DNA from: Candidatus Hydrogenedentota bacterium
Lineage (GTDB): Bacteria; Hydrogenedentota; Hydrogenedentia; Hydrogenedentales; CAITNO01
Length of the DNA stretch: 15,893 nucleotides
Assembly (NCBI GenBank): GCA_903822375.1
Contig: CAIJOU010000079.1
Span: forward strand, 1-15,893
Direction of reading: 5' to 3'
Positions 1-7,001 of the stretch are shown one piece after another. Under the pieces are notes generated by a model. It saw nothing but the letters and a program-made list of their open reading frames with translations. It was not told where the DNA came from and ran no database searches. Each line of letters starts with the position of its first letter. Position 1 is the first letter of the stretch. The position numbers were made by a program, and so were the translations under genes.

Positions 1-1
1 C

Positions 2-979
2 ATGCGGGCCGGAGAGTCCCTGTCCGGCGCCATGCGCCAGTCCCCCAAGTTCTTCCCGCGCTACTATGTCGACCTTGTCGAGGTGGCCGAAACCTCGAAT
101 CAACTGGACACGGCGTTGGCCGGGCTGATGCACGAGGTGCAAAGCCGCCATCAGGCCGGACACAAAGTGCGCAATCGAATCGCCTATATAGTCATACTGC
201 TCGCCTATGTCGTCCTTGTGAGCAGCCTGCTTGCCGGAAGCACTTTTACCGTGCTTGAGGACCTGACGATCAGCTTCGGCGGGCACATCCACGGGCCGGC
301 CGATTTCGGCAAAGGCGTAATGAACTACACAGGATTCCTCTTGAGGCCGTTCAGTGCCGTTGGCGAGAACCAGGCCGAAGTGTTCAACAAGGTTCTGAAC
401 AGCGGGGGCTCTCCCGCGCCCGGCAGGGCACTGGGCGTGTTTCTTTCCGGGGCCGCGCTCTCGGCCGTGTTCCTGTTTGTTGCCATGCTCCTGTACGTGC
501 CGTGCAAGTATCTGTTTGCGCAGTTTCCCGGTGTCCGCCGCATCATTCTGTACGCCCAGTGGGGCCATGCACTGAACCTTCTTTCGCTGCTCCTTGCGCG
601 GGGTATCGCGCTGGACAAGGCGCTGGACAGCGCGGCCGGGTCCGATGTCCACCGGGGGATTCGTTCCACGCTGCGCCGTCTTGGCGGGCGTGTGCGCTCG
701 GGCCAGTCGTTGTCGCAGGCCTTGGAAAAGGAACGCTGGCGCGCACCGGGCTCCCTTCGCAGCACGGTGGCGTTTGGCGAGCATGCGGGCTGTCTGCCCG
801 AGTCGCTGTCCAGGGTCTCCCATGCCTACAGGCTGCGCGCGGAACGGGCGATGCGGATGTTGTCGAACGTGCTGTTTCCGTTGGCCATCATGGGTTGCGG
901 TGTGCTGGTGCTGGCCGTTCACGCGCGCTTTTTCGGACTGCTGTGCACCACCATGGACACGATAGTCAGCCAAATGTAG
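2..979 (+). CDS. gspF: GspF/PilC-family inner-membrane platform protein (5' truncated by window edge)
   Basis: This is the 3' part of a type II secretion/type IV pilus platform protein, the polytopic inner-membrane component that couples the assembly ATPase to pseudopilus growth. The visible 325 residues begin inside the first T2SSF domain (residues 1-53, including RAGESLSGAM and the VEVAETSNQLDTAL helix). A hydrophobic segment follows at about 60-79 and another at 146-168. The second T2SSF domain starts near residue 181, with the repeated signature RSGQSLSQALE at 232-242 and FGEHAGCLPESL at 258-269, and the last membrane segment is at about 287-308. The family is usually about 400 residues, so roughly 70-80 N-terminal residues lie outside the window; the ATG at position 2 is probably internal. 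The stop is 10 bases before the GspE-like gene. Family membership is clear; GspF is preferred over PilC only because of the downstream minor pseudopilins. Confidence 0.9.
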   Translation: MRAGESLSGAMRQSPKFFPRYYVDLVEVAETSNQLDTALAGLMHEVQSRHQAGHKVRNRIAYIVILLAYVVLVSSLLAGSTFTVLEDLTISFGGHIHGPADFGKGVMNYTGFLLRPFSAVGENQAEVFNKVLNSGGSPAPGRALGVFLSGAALSAVFLFVAMLLYVPCKYLFAQFPGVRRIILYAQWGHALNLLSLLLARGIALDKALDSAAGSDVHRGIRSTLRRLGGRVRSGQSLSQALEKERWRAPGSLRSTVAFGEHAGCLPESLSRVSHAYRLRAERAMRMLSNVLFPLAIMGCGVLVLAVHARFFGLLCTTMDTIVSQM

Positions 980-989
980 AAAGGTCCAA

Positions 990-2282
990 ATGGGTTTGTT
1001 TGCAAAGAAAGCGACGCCGGATGCAGCGGCCACTCTTGCCGAAGCATTGCCCTTTGACCGCATCGGCGCGGTGCTGGCCGCGCTGGCGGGCGCGGGTGAA
1101 ACGGGTGCCATCGAGGCGGTGGACGCGATGCTGGTTCAGGCCGCGCTGCACCGCGCCAGCGACGTGCATCTCGAACCCTGGGACGACGGCGTGTCGCTGC
1201 GCTTTCGCATCGACGGAATACTGCACGAAGTGGCCGATATTCCCGTGCAGTACCATGCGCGCATCGTTGGGCGGGTCAAGGTGCTGGCCCAAATACTGAC
1301 GTACCAGAAGGACCTGCCCCAGGATGGCCGCATCGATCCGGAGGCGTCCGGCTGCGGCAAGGCCGTCCGCGTGTCCACCTTCCCCACCGTGGCCGGCGAG
1401 AAGCTGGTGCTGCGCATTCTCAATCCCGACCCCAACCTGTTTGATCTCGACGTGCTTGGTTTTGACGCCGACACCACCGGCGCGCTGCGCGGCATTGTCA
1501 CACGTCCGCAGGGTGCCTTCCTGCTGACCGGACCGGCGTCGAGCGGCAAGACAACGACCATCTACGCCATGATTCGGGAGATCCTGGGCCGCCGCGGCCC
1601 CTCGACCCACGTCGTCGCCATTGAGGACCCGGTTGAGTACCGTCTGGGCCGGGTGTCCCAGTCGGAAGTGAACCCCCACACCGGCTTCACCTATGAGGCC
1701 GCCCTGCGCGCCGCCCTGCGTCAGGACCCGGAGGTGATTGTGCTGGGCGAGATTCGCGACCCGGAAACGGCGCGCACCGCCGTGCAGGCGGGATTGACGG
1801 GACACCTCGTCATCAGCACCATCCACAGCGGCACCGCCGCGGGCGTGTTCACTCGACTGCTCGACATGGGCGTCGAACCCTATCTTGCCGCCTCATCCGT
1901 GGTGGGCGTCATGGCACAGCGGCTGTACCGCCGTGTCTGCCCCGACTGTGCCGAGACCGCGTTGCCCGCGCCGCGCGAACGGCTTCGTTACGGCATTGCC
2001 GAGGGGACCGGCACGATGCGCGCCGTTGGATGCACCGCCTGTCTTGGCATCGGCTATCGCGGCCGCGCCGCGCTGGGCGAGGTGCTTATGGTGGACGAAT
2101 CGCTCGAAGGACTGCTGGTGACCCGGCCGCGCACGCAGACCGTGCATGAAGTGGCGCTCGCGGCGGGCATGGTGCCGCTCTTTGAACAGGCCGCGCGTTG
2201 CGTGCGCGCGCGGCAAACCACCCCCGAAGAAATTGACCGGTTGTTCCCCGCGCCCGGCGCGGGTATGCACAGGGAGGAGTGA
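990..2282 (+). CDS. gspE: GspE/PilB-family secretion/pilus assembly ATPase, short form
   Basis: This is a cytoplasmic hexameric ATPase that powers pseudopilin assembly. Visible motifs, in order, are the N2 domain (ASDVHLEPWDDGVSLRFRIDG, about 57-76), Walker A GPASSGKT (181-188), the Asp box AIEDPVE (210-216), Walker B VIVLGEIRD (249-257) and the His box GHLVISTIHS (271-280). A zinc-binding tetracysteine module follows (CPDC 317-320, CTAC 348-351), then GYRGRAALGEVL. That Cys module is typical of GspE and PilB and absent from the retraction ATPase PilT. At 430 residues it is shorter than most GspE/PilB (about 500-570): the MshEN/GspE_N domain that normally binds GspL, or c-di-GMP, is missing and replaced by about 40 residues. 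AAAGG lies upstream of the ATG at 990. It sits 10 bases after the GspF-like gene and 3 bases before the next gene, so it is clearly in the operon. Confidence 0.95.
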   Translation: MGLFAKKATPDAAATLAEALPFDRIGAVLAALAGAGETGAIEAVDAMLVQAALHRASDVHLEPWDDGVSLRFRIDGILHEVADIPVQYHARIVGRVKVLAQILTYQKDLPQDGRIDPEASGCGKAVRVSTFPTVAGEKLVLRILNPDPNLFDLDVLGFDADTTGALRGIVTRPQGAFLLTGPASSGKTTTIYAMIREILGRRGPSTHVVAIEDPVEYRLGRVSQSEVNPHTGFTYEAALRAALRQDPEVIVLGEIRDPETARTAVQAGLTGHLVISTIHSGTAAGVFTRLLDMGVEPYLAASSVVGVMAQRLYRRVCPDCAETALPAPRERLRYGIAEGTGTMRAVGCTACLGIGYRGRAALGEVLMVDESLEGLLVTRPRTQTVHEVALAAGMVPLFEQAARCVRARQTTPEEIDRLFPAPGAGMHREE

Positions 2283-2285
2283 CGG

Positions 2286-2699
2286 ATGAACCAAAGACTT
2301 CGACGAACGGGCTTCACCCTCATCGAACTGGTGACGGCGATGGGCGTGCTCGGCATAGGCGTGTTTGCCATAGTCACCTCGTTCCACTACGGTGTGGAGA
2401 AGGTGCGCGCCATGCAGGAGATGCACACGGCGCAGACCGTGGCGCAAAACCAGCTGGAATGCATGCGCGCAACGCCCTTCGAAAAACTGGCGGAAGTGGA
2501 GCACGACCCCATGCCTGCCACTCCGGCGCTCGAAAGGCTGGTCAAGGTGCAAATGGAGAGGAGCGTCCGCGTCTACGGCGAGCCCAAACTGGGCCTCCGC
2601 GATGTCGAGGTGCGGGTATCCTGGGTCGGTGACGGCGGTAGGCCGATGCAGGCCTCGGCCCGCACGCTCATTGGCGACAAGGGAGGAGCGGCACAATGA
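2286..2699 (+). CDS. Type IV prepilin-like protein, GspI/PilV-like minor pseudopilin
   Basis: A 137-residue protein with a perfect type IV prepilin N-terminus: a basic leader MNQRLRRTG, then FTLIE and a hydrophobic helix to about residue 30. Prepilin peptidase would cut between Gly9 and Phe10, with Glu14 as the conserved mature Glu5. The next amphipathic segment (TAQTVAQNQLECMR, about residues 50-63) resembles the GspI/PilV class, in which this helix carries polar A/Q/N residues. The size also fits a minor pseudopilin that would cap the pseudopilus tip with GspJ and GspK. GGAG at 2275-2278, inside the end of the ATPase gene, is a good ribosome-binding site, and the TGA (2697-2699) overlaps an ATG at 2696. 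The prepilin class is certain; the I versus V assignment rests on gene order and length. Confidence 0.88.
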   Translation: MNQRLRRTGFTLIELVTAMGVLGIGVFAIVTSFHYGVEKVRAMQEMHTAQTVAQNQLECMRATPFEKLAEVEHDPMPATPALERLVKVQMERSVRVYGEPKLGLRDVEVRVSWVGDGGRPMQASARTLIGDKGGAAQ

Positions 2700-2725
2700 A
2701 ACCCACCCTTTTCCCTCGTTCCTGG

Positions 2726-2760
2726 TCCCCCCTCCAGGGGGGTGGCCCGAAGGGCCGGGA
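2726..2760 (+). repeat. Dispersed GC-rich repeat, copy 1
   Basis: TCCCCCCTCCAGGGGGGTGG followed by CCCGAAGGGCCGGGA. It holds two small palindromes (CCCCCTCCAGGGGGG and GGCCCGAAGGGCC). It matches copy 2 at 2792-2838, 66 bases further on, at all but one or two positions. It lies at the 5' edge of the GspJ-like gene. Confidence 0.75.
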
Positions 2761-2791
2761 GCTTTATGCTGCCGCCATCCCCGCTTCCAGA

Positions 2792-2838
2792 TCCCCCCTC
2801 CAGGAGGGTGGCCCGAAGGGCCGGGGGGTGTATGTTCT
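2792..2838 (+). repeat. Dispersed GC-rich repeat, copy 2
   Basis: TCCCCCCTCCAGGAGGGTGG, then CCCGAAGGGCCGGG, then GGGTGTATGTTCTC. The core matches copy 1, and the 3' extension GGGGGGTGTATGTTC matches the extension of the copy at 15823-15871 (GGGGGGTGCATGCTC). This shared extension shows that the repeat unit is longer than the palindromic core, about 47 bases. Confidence 0.75.
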
Positions 2839-2860
2839 CGCCGGCCCCGGCGCTCATTCC

Positions 2861-2894
2861 TTCCCGTCATTCCCGCGCAGGCGGGAATCCAGAC
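2861..2894 (+). repeat. GC-rich palindromic dispersed repeat (CGTCATTCCCGC...GCGGGAAT)
   Basis: Perfect 8-bp stem ATTCCCGC (2869-2876), loop GCAG, then GCGGGAAT (2881-2888), with the flanks CCGTC and CCAGA. This is a widespread REP-like palindrome class found in many environmental genomes; it translates to the familiar FPRRRESR string. A related copy lies at 4574-4600. It ends three bases before the preferred GspJ-like start codon at 2897. Confidence 0.8.
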
Positions 2895-2896
2895 CC

Positions 2897-3442
2897 ATGT
2901 TCCGCAACAGCGGCATGACCCTCATCGAATGCCTCTGTGTGCTGGCGGTGCTCACGATCCTCATCTCCGTTATGTCGCAGACCTTCATCTCGACCATGCG
3001 GCTCTCGGCCGCGTCCGACAGGGTGCTGGACCGGGTGCGCTACACGGCGGAGATACGCGATGCCTTCTCCACGGCGGTGCGGGAGGCGGGACGCGTGGTC
3101 GACGGCGTGCTGGAATTCAAGACCGGCGGCGACTGCCTGGTCCTTGAACTCTCCCCCGCCCCGGACACCGCCGCAAGGCGCTATGCCGTGCTGCGGCGGA
3201 TGGACAACGGCAGATTTGCCCGGCTGGACGTCGAGGAACATGACGGCGTCTGCAAGGCAACCTATCTGAAGACGTATGCGCTGTGGACGATGGCGATTCG
3301 GTTCAATGCCGCCAGGGATGCGCGGCTTGTCTCCATGGAGATGGATGTGCAGAACGCGGCCCAGTCGCCCAACCGGCCAAACGTGGTCTACCACTATTCC
3401 GCCACGATGCGCTCCATGCTGGGCGGGGAGGGACGGGTATGA
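2897..3442 (+). CDS. Type IV prepilin-like protein, GspJ/PilW-like; repeats inserted at its 5' end
   Basis: From the ATG at 2897 this encodes 181 residues: leader MFRNSG, then MTLIE and a hydrophobic helix. Prepilin peptidase would cut after Gly6, and Glu11 is the mature Glu5; Met at mature position 1 replaces the usual Phe. The position after a GspI-like gene, the size and the alternating beta-rich body (MAIRFNAARDARLVSMEMDV) suggest a GspJ/PilW minor pseudopilin. The frame stays open back to an ATG at 2696 that overlaps the preceding stop (ATGA), which would give 248 residues. However, those extra 67 codons are almost entirely dispersed-repeat sequence and would make a 73-residue leader, far longer than normal. 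I therefore prefer 2897, though the Shine-Dalgarno there (GGGA, about 10 bases upstream) is weak. The stop overlaps the next ATG (ATGA at 3439-3442). Confidence 0.82.
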   Translation: MFRNSGMTLIECLCVLAVLTILISVMSQTFISTMRLSAASDRVLDRVRYTAEIRDAFSTAVREAGRVVDGVLEFKTGGDCLVLELSPAPDTAARRYAVLRRMDNGRFARLDVEEHDGVCKATYLKTYALWTMAIRFNAARDARLVSMEMDVQNAAQSPNRPNVVYHYSATMRSMLGGEGRV

Positions 3443-3873
3443 AACGGCGCACACTGGACCGGAAACAGGGCGGTGTTATCCTCCTGATGGTATTGGCGCT
3501 GCTGGCCATCGGCTCGCTGCTTTCGGCATCCTTCTACGCACTGCTGAACCGGGGATTGTCCGATGCCTACCAGCGCGCGCGCGTTCAAACCGCGATGAAT
3601 CTGGCCGATGCCGGACTGGAGAAGGCGGTGGCTTCACTGCGAATCGACCCGCACTATGCGGGTGAAGAGAACACTTGGCTCGGCGAGGGTGTTTTTTCCG
3701 TTACGGCAACCGCCGGGACGAAACCGGGTTCGTGGCAAATCGTCTCCACCGGTACCTTCCGTCCCAAACTGCAGAGTTTCCATGCAAAGGCGCGGGTGGT
3801 GGCGGACCTTCAACTGGATGCCCAGGGACGGCTGTTGGCGCTGAACTGGCGGGAGGGCGGACCATGTCAATAA
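3439..3873 (+). CDS. GspK/PilX-like minor pseudopilin with type IV prepilin N-terminus
   Basis: 144 residues starting MKRRTLDRKQGG, then VILLMVLALLAIGSLLSASF. The basic leader, Gly-Gly and long hydrophobic helix fit prepilin peptidase cleavage after Gly12. Mature position 5 is Met rather than Glu; GspK-class pseudopilins are the ones known to lack Glu5. The short body (ADAGLEKAVASL at about 55-66) is PilX/GspK-like, but far shorter than enterobacterial GspK (about 300 residues) because the large alpha-helical insertion is missing. The ATG at 3439 overlaps the preceding stop (ATGA) and has GGGGAGGG about 8-10 bases upstream. An open frame extends 52 codons further upstream, but that part lies inside the previous gene and shows no leader. 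The 3' end overlaps the next gene by 10 bases. Confidence 0.85.
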   Translation: MKRRTLDRKQGGVILLMVLALLAIGSLLSASFYALLNRGLSDAYQRARVQTAMNLADAGLEKAVASLRIDPHYAGEENTWLGEGVFSVTATAGTKPGSWQIVSTGTFRPKLQSFHAKARVVADLQLDAQGRLLALNWREGGPCQ

Positions 3874-4556
3874 CGCGGCGAAGCGGATTCACGCTGCTTG
3901 AACTGACGGCGGTCATCGCCGTAATCGGCGTGCTGGCTGCCATACTCCTGCCGGCCCTGGCCCGCGCGCGCGAGGCCGCGCGGCGCAGTTCCTGCATGTC
4001 CAATTTGACCGAACTGAACATGGCGCTCCAGATGTACGCCTCGGAGCACAAGCGCGAACTGCCCTGGAGCGGCAATGGCAATGTCGACTGTCTCAGCGCT
4101 CTCAGAAATGACTACGTGGCCGACATCAAGGTCTTTTTTTGTCCGTCCACGTCGCGCTACAGCGAACAGATGAAGTTATGGGAAGAGTACTTGAAGAATG
4201 CAGCCAAGGGCGACCAAAGCCCGCCGAAATTCGAGTTTACCAGTTATAGCTATATCGGATGGTTCGCATTCGCCCCCATCAAGCTTCCCCCGCCCGAGGC
4301 CCCGATGCCCAAGATACCCATGATGTGGGATGTCGCGGGCAAGGGAAACAATGGCATGAACTTCAATCACGTGCCCGGCGGTTCCAACGTGGTCTGGATG
4401 GACGGTTCCGTGGAGTTCATAACGCTGGCACAGTTTTATGCAACGGGCCTGCCCGCCGATCCGGGCGGCGTCAAACTCAGCGACACTTCTGTCGATCCGT
4501 GGGAAAAGCTGCTCGGCAAGGATGCGCCCGGCGGCTTCCCCGGCCGCCGCCGATAG
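3864..4556 (+). CDS. GspG-like prepilin with C-terminal H-x-DG motif
   Basis: 230 residues: leader MSITRRSG, then FTLLELTAVIAVIGVLAAIL. Cleavage would be after Gly8, with Glu13 as mature Glu5. The sequence ALARAREAARRSSCMSNL that follows is the signature of the abundant prepilin family of Planctomycetes, Lentisphaerota and Verrucomicrobiota (DUF1559/SBP_bac_10-like, H-X9-DG). The C-terminal motif reads NHVPGGSNVVWMDGSVEF, with ten residues between His and Asp-Gly instead of the usual nine. It is a candidate major pseudopilin or a carrier-type pilin. GGAGGG at 3852-3857 sits 6 bases before the ATG at 3864. The frame is open further upstream to 3675, but that part lies in the GspK-like gene. 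It is the last gene of the operon. Confidence 0.9.
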   Translation: MSITRRSGFTLLELTAVIAVIGVLAAILLPALARAREAARRSSCMSNLTELNMALQMYASEHKRELPWSGNGNVDCLSALRNDYVADIKVFFCPSTSRYSEQMKLWEEYLKNAAKGDQSPPKFEFTSYSYIGWFAFAPIKLPPPEAPMPKIPMMWDVAGKGNNGMNFNHVPGGSNVVWMDGSVEFITLAQFYATGLPADPGGVKLSDTSVDPWEKLLGKDAPGGFPGRRR

Positions 4557-4569
4557 TCCCACTGGAAGC

Positions 4570-4705
4570 GCCCGTCACTCCCGCGAAGGCGGGAGCATCC
4601 CTGCCGGCTATGTTTTTCGGAGCGCCGAAGGCGCGATACAACAATAGCCCGGGGCGTAAGCCCCGGGTCAAGCCCCAAAGAAACGTAGCCCTGAAAGGGC
4701 GGCAC
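4570..4705. repeat. Cluster of short palindromes between convergent genes; possible bidirectional terminator
   Basis: This stretch holds four consecutive palindromes: CTCCCGC/GCGGGAG (4578-4584, 4589-4595), GCGCC/GGCGC (about 4622-4633), a perfect 8-bp CCCGGGGC/GCCCCGGG with loop GTAA (4648-4655, 4660-4667), and GCCC/GGGC (4688-4700). It lies between the + strand pilus operon and the - strand transporter. No U-tract follows any stem, so factor-independent termination is unproven. The composite looks like a dispersed non-coding repeat (the first stem is related to 2861-2894) that could also terminate or stabilise both transcripts. Confidence 0.6.
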
Positions 4706-4727
4706 AACCCGCTCCGTCTCCCCCGCG

Positions 4728-6731
4728 TCAAACCCGTATCGGCAGGATCACGAACGGAATGCCGCGGCTGTAAAGCCGCCGCTGCACGGCGAACACCACA
4801 TAGTTGTGAAGCAGCCGCGTGAAACTCGTCTCTTCGGGGAACACCAACTGTCCCGCGAAGCAGATCCCCTGGGGGTACTGTTCCAATATCTCCGGAACCA
4901 GTTCCGAAAGCGACTGCACGGCGTCGGTGCCCACCAGTGAACGGCCTTCGGCATAGCAGCCCTGTTGCTGCATGTACTTGACATAGCTGTCCAAGTCCTT
5001 GGCAATGTGCGCCTTCAGGCTCTCCATTTCGGTGGGGCCTTTGAAATTGCCCGCATCGATGACGCCCACCTGCACAAAAACGTAGTTCTTGAATGTGTTG
5101 CCGAAAAGCCGCACCACGCCGAACAGGGTGTGCAGTCCCAGTCCGTTGAAACCGCTCACAAGAATGACCGCGGTCTTCTTGTCCGGGTCAAACGCCACGT
5201 TCCTGTCCGTCTCGCCCCTGGCGCGCATGCCCTGGGAGGCCTGCGAGACTTCCACCAGCATGTCAAGCCGCTTGAGAAGTTTGAGCGTGTTGTCGTAATG
5301 CCTGCGGATGGCCAGGCAAAGCACCACAAGCGCACCGGTTACGATGAGCGTGAGCCAGCCGCCGTCGCGGAACTTGATGATGGTCATGCACACCAGAATG
5401 AAGATGGTGAGGACCAAGCCAATGCCGTTGATCAGGAGGCCCTTTTTCCAGGGTTCGGCGCTGCCGCGCACGCTCCACCAGTGGCGCACCATGCCCGACT
5501 GGGCAAGCACAAAGGTGATGAACACGGTGATACTGTAGAGCACGACCAGGTACTGGACCGAGCCGCCGGTTCCCACGATAAGCACCAGCGCCGCGCCGCC
5601 CATCAGCAGCACGCCGTTCTGGGTTACCAGCCGGTCGCTCAGCGTGGCGAAACGGTTGGGAAGCCAGCGGTCGAGCGCCATGTTGGCAATGACCCGCGGC
5701 CCGCCCAGGAAGCCCGTCTGCCCCGCGACGAAAAGTATCGCCGCCTCTGAAATCAGCGTGACCAGCACAAACGCGTGTCCGGCCCAGGGCCAGCGCCATC
5801 CCGCCGTCATGGATTCAAGCATGACCGCGTTGAGCGTCTTGCCTTCCACAAACTTGACCTCGCACAGGACGTAGCAGAACATCAGGCCCACCACCGCCAC
5901 CACCAGCGACGAGGCCATGTACACCATCGTCCGCTTGCCCGTTCTTGCGCGGGGCTCGCGCAGCATGGGCAGGCCGTTGCTGACCGCCTCGATGCCCGTG
6001 TACGTGCCGGCGCCCATGCCGTAGGCCCGCAGCATGAGCAGGACCATTCCAAACACGCCCATTTGCGAGGAGGCGGTGTGCACGTCCGTCATGGTGCTTC
6101 CCGCAATCCGCCCCATCTCCCCGACATGGGTGAAGATCACGTAACCGATGGCGAACAGGTGCGCGAAGACGAACACCATGAACACCGGAATCAGGGGCAC
6201 CACCGACTCCTTGACGCCCCGCATGTTGAGTGCGGTCAGCGCGATGACGCCGGCAACAGCCATGTACATTTTCCAGGGAAGCAGGTCGGAGGGCAGAAAA
6301 CTGAAGATGGCATCGGCGCCGCTGGCAATGGAGAGGGCGATCGTAAGCGTGTAGTCGATGACGAGCGCGCAACCGGAAATCATGCCCAGTTTGGGCGTCA
6401 GCAGACGGCTCGCCACCATGTATCCGCCGCCCCCGTGGGGAAACAGGTCAATGACCTGGGCGTAGCTCATGCTGATAACGATTACGGTGAGCGCCGAGGC
6501 CAGGGCCACGAAAAGCGACAGGAAAGGATACTTCAGCAGAACGAGGAAGACTTCCGGCGGACCGTAGCAGGACGAGGACAGCCCGTCCGCTCCCAGACCC
6601 ACCCAGGCAAAGAAGGCAATCAGCGCCATCTTGTGGGCCATGTCGGGATCATGCGGGTCCCGGGCACCGCCGACAATCAACCGCCTCAGGCGGGCGACCA
6701 GTGTGGGTCGATTTTCGTGGTCGTTATGCAT
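4728..6731 (-). CDS. APC-superfamily permease, KimA/YdaO-like potassium (or amino-acid) transporter
   Basis: This 667-residue inner-membrane transporter has about 12 hydrophobic segments (residues ~35-475) and a soluble C-terminal region (~480-667). Family-like motifs are GLGADGLSSSCYGPPE (TM1, 45-60), FPHGGGGYMVASRLL (97-111), IDYTLTIALSIASGADAI (125-142) and TYTGIEAVSNGLPML (243-257). The last two closely resemble KimA/YdaO of Bacillus subtilis, a high-affinity K+ importer of the KUP/APC fold whose soluble C-terminal region is USP-like. Here that region includes KTAVILVSGFNGLGLHTLFG (about 518-537). Potassium uptake is inferred by analogy; an amino-acid substrate is possible, and I did not verify the ion-binding residues. 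The ATG at 6731 has only a weak GAGAAG upstream. It is a monocistronic - strand gene with its own promoter. Confidence 0.88.
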   Translation of the reverse strand: MHNDHENRPTLVARLRRLIVGGARDPHDPDMAHKMALIAFFAWVGLGADGLSSSCYGPPEVFLVLLKYPFLSLFVALASALTVIVISMSYAQVIDLFPHGGGGYMVASRLLTPKLGMISGCALVIDYTLTIALSIASGADAIFSFLPSDLLPWKMYMAVAGVIALTALNMRGVKESVVPLIPVFMVFVFAHLFAIGYVIFTHVGEMGRIAGSTMTDVHTASSQMGVFGMVLLMLRAYGMGAGTYTGIEAVSNGLPMLREPRARTGKRTMVYMASSLVVAVVGLMFCYVLCEVKFVEGKTLNAVMLESMTAGWRWPWAGHAFVLVTLISEAAILFVAGQTGFLGGPRVIANMALDRWLPNRFATLSDRLVTQNGVLLMGGAALVLIVGTGGSVQYLVVLYSITVFITFVLAQSGMVRHWWSVRGSAEPWKKGLLINGIGLVLTIFILVCMTIIKFRDGGWLTLIVTGALVVLCLAIRRHYDNTLKLLKRLDMLVEVSQASQGMRARGETDRNVAFDPDKKTAVILVSGFNGLGLHTLFGVVRLFGNTFKNYVFVQVGVIDAGNFKGPTEMESLKAHIAKDLDSYVKYMQQQGCYAEGRSLVGTDAVQSLSELVPEILEQYPQGICFAGQLVFPEETSFTRLLHNYVVFAVQRRLYSRGIPFVILPIRV

Positions 6732-6858
6732 TTGTGGTGCTTCTCTAATGGTAATGGGGTGGGGTGGTGTGATGGCAAAGCCCGGCTCAATGCCTGATGT
6801 TCAGGATAGCCTTCCTCTTGGGAACCGCTGTGCCATTTGTGTTCATAATGTGCAAATC

Positions 6859-6888
6859 AGTATAGCATCCGCTTCGCGGAAGGTTCAA
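6859..6888 (-). promoter_or_regulatory. Sigma-70-type promoter for the KimA-like transporter
   Basis: Read on the - strand: TTGAAC (6883-6888), an 18-base spacer, then TATACT (6859-6864) preceded by TG C (extended -10). The spacer contains the small palindrome TCCGC-TTC-GCGGA (6868-6880), which could be an operator or chance. Transcription would start near 6852, leaving a 5' leader of about 120 bases. I recognise no c-di-AMP (ydaO) riboswitch core in that leader. Confidence 0.6.
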
Positions 6889-6914
6889 AACCGCTTCGCC
6901 ACGCGTCTTGCCGT

Positions 6915-6960
6915 CAACCGCACTTCAGAAAAAAAGCGCCCCTCGCCAAACGCAGCCTGT
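6915..6960 (-). terminator. Possible weak terminator after the ABC/TPR operon
   Basis: On the - strand, downstream of the TPR gene stop, a GC-rich stretch (GGCGAGGGGCGC) is followed directly by a run of seven T (6929-6935). I find no strong stem feeding the T-run: only GCGC pairs with an upstream GCGC. This is therefore weak support for intrinsic termination. Confidence 0.25.
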
Positions 6961-6980
6961 GCGCCCCCACTTCTTGATTT

Positions 6981-7001
6981 CTAATTCCTAATTCCTAATT
7001 C
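6981..7001. repeat. (CTAATTC)3 tandem repeat over a stop codon
   Basis: Three perfect 7-bp units CTAATTC (6981-6987, 6988-6994, 6995-7001), read as GAATTAG on the - strand. The TAG of the first - strand unit is the stop codon of the TPR gene. A single further CTAATTC occurs at 10347-10353. Confidence 0.8.

Noticed and set aside
325..1826. Long open frames on the - strand and other frames across the gspF/gspE genes
   Set aside because: They are GC-rich shadow frames with no domain logic; the + strand proteins carry complete family motifs.
2696..3442. 248-residue version of the GspJ-like protein starting at 2696
   Set aside because: The extra 67 codons are repeat DNA and would give an abnormally long prepilin leader; kept only as an alternative start.
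4965..6797. Long + strand frames opposite the KimA-like transporter
   Set aside because: They are antisense shadows of a gene with clear family motifs; their His/Arg/Asp-rich composition is typical of antisense reading of membrane proteins.
6732..6852. c-di-AMP (ydaO) riboswitch in the transporter leader
   Set aside because: I could not recognise its conserved core in the ~120-base leader; a covariance scan would be needed to exclude it.
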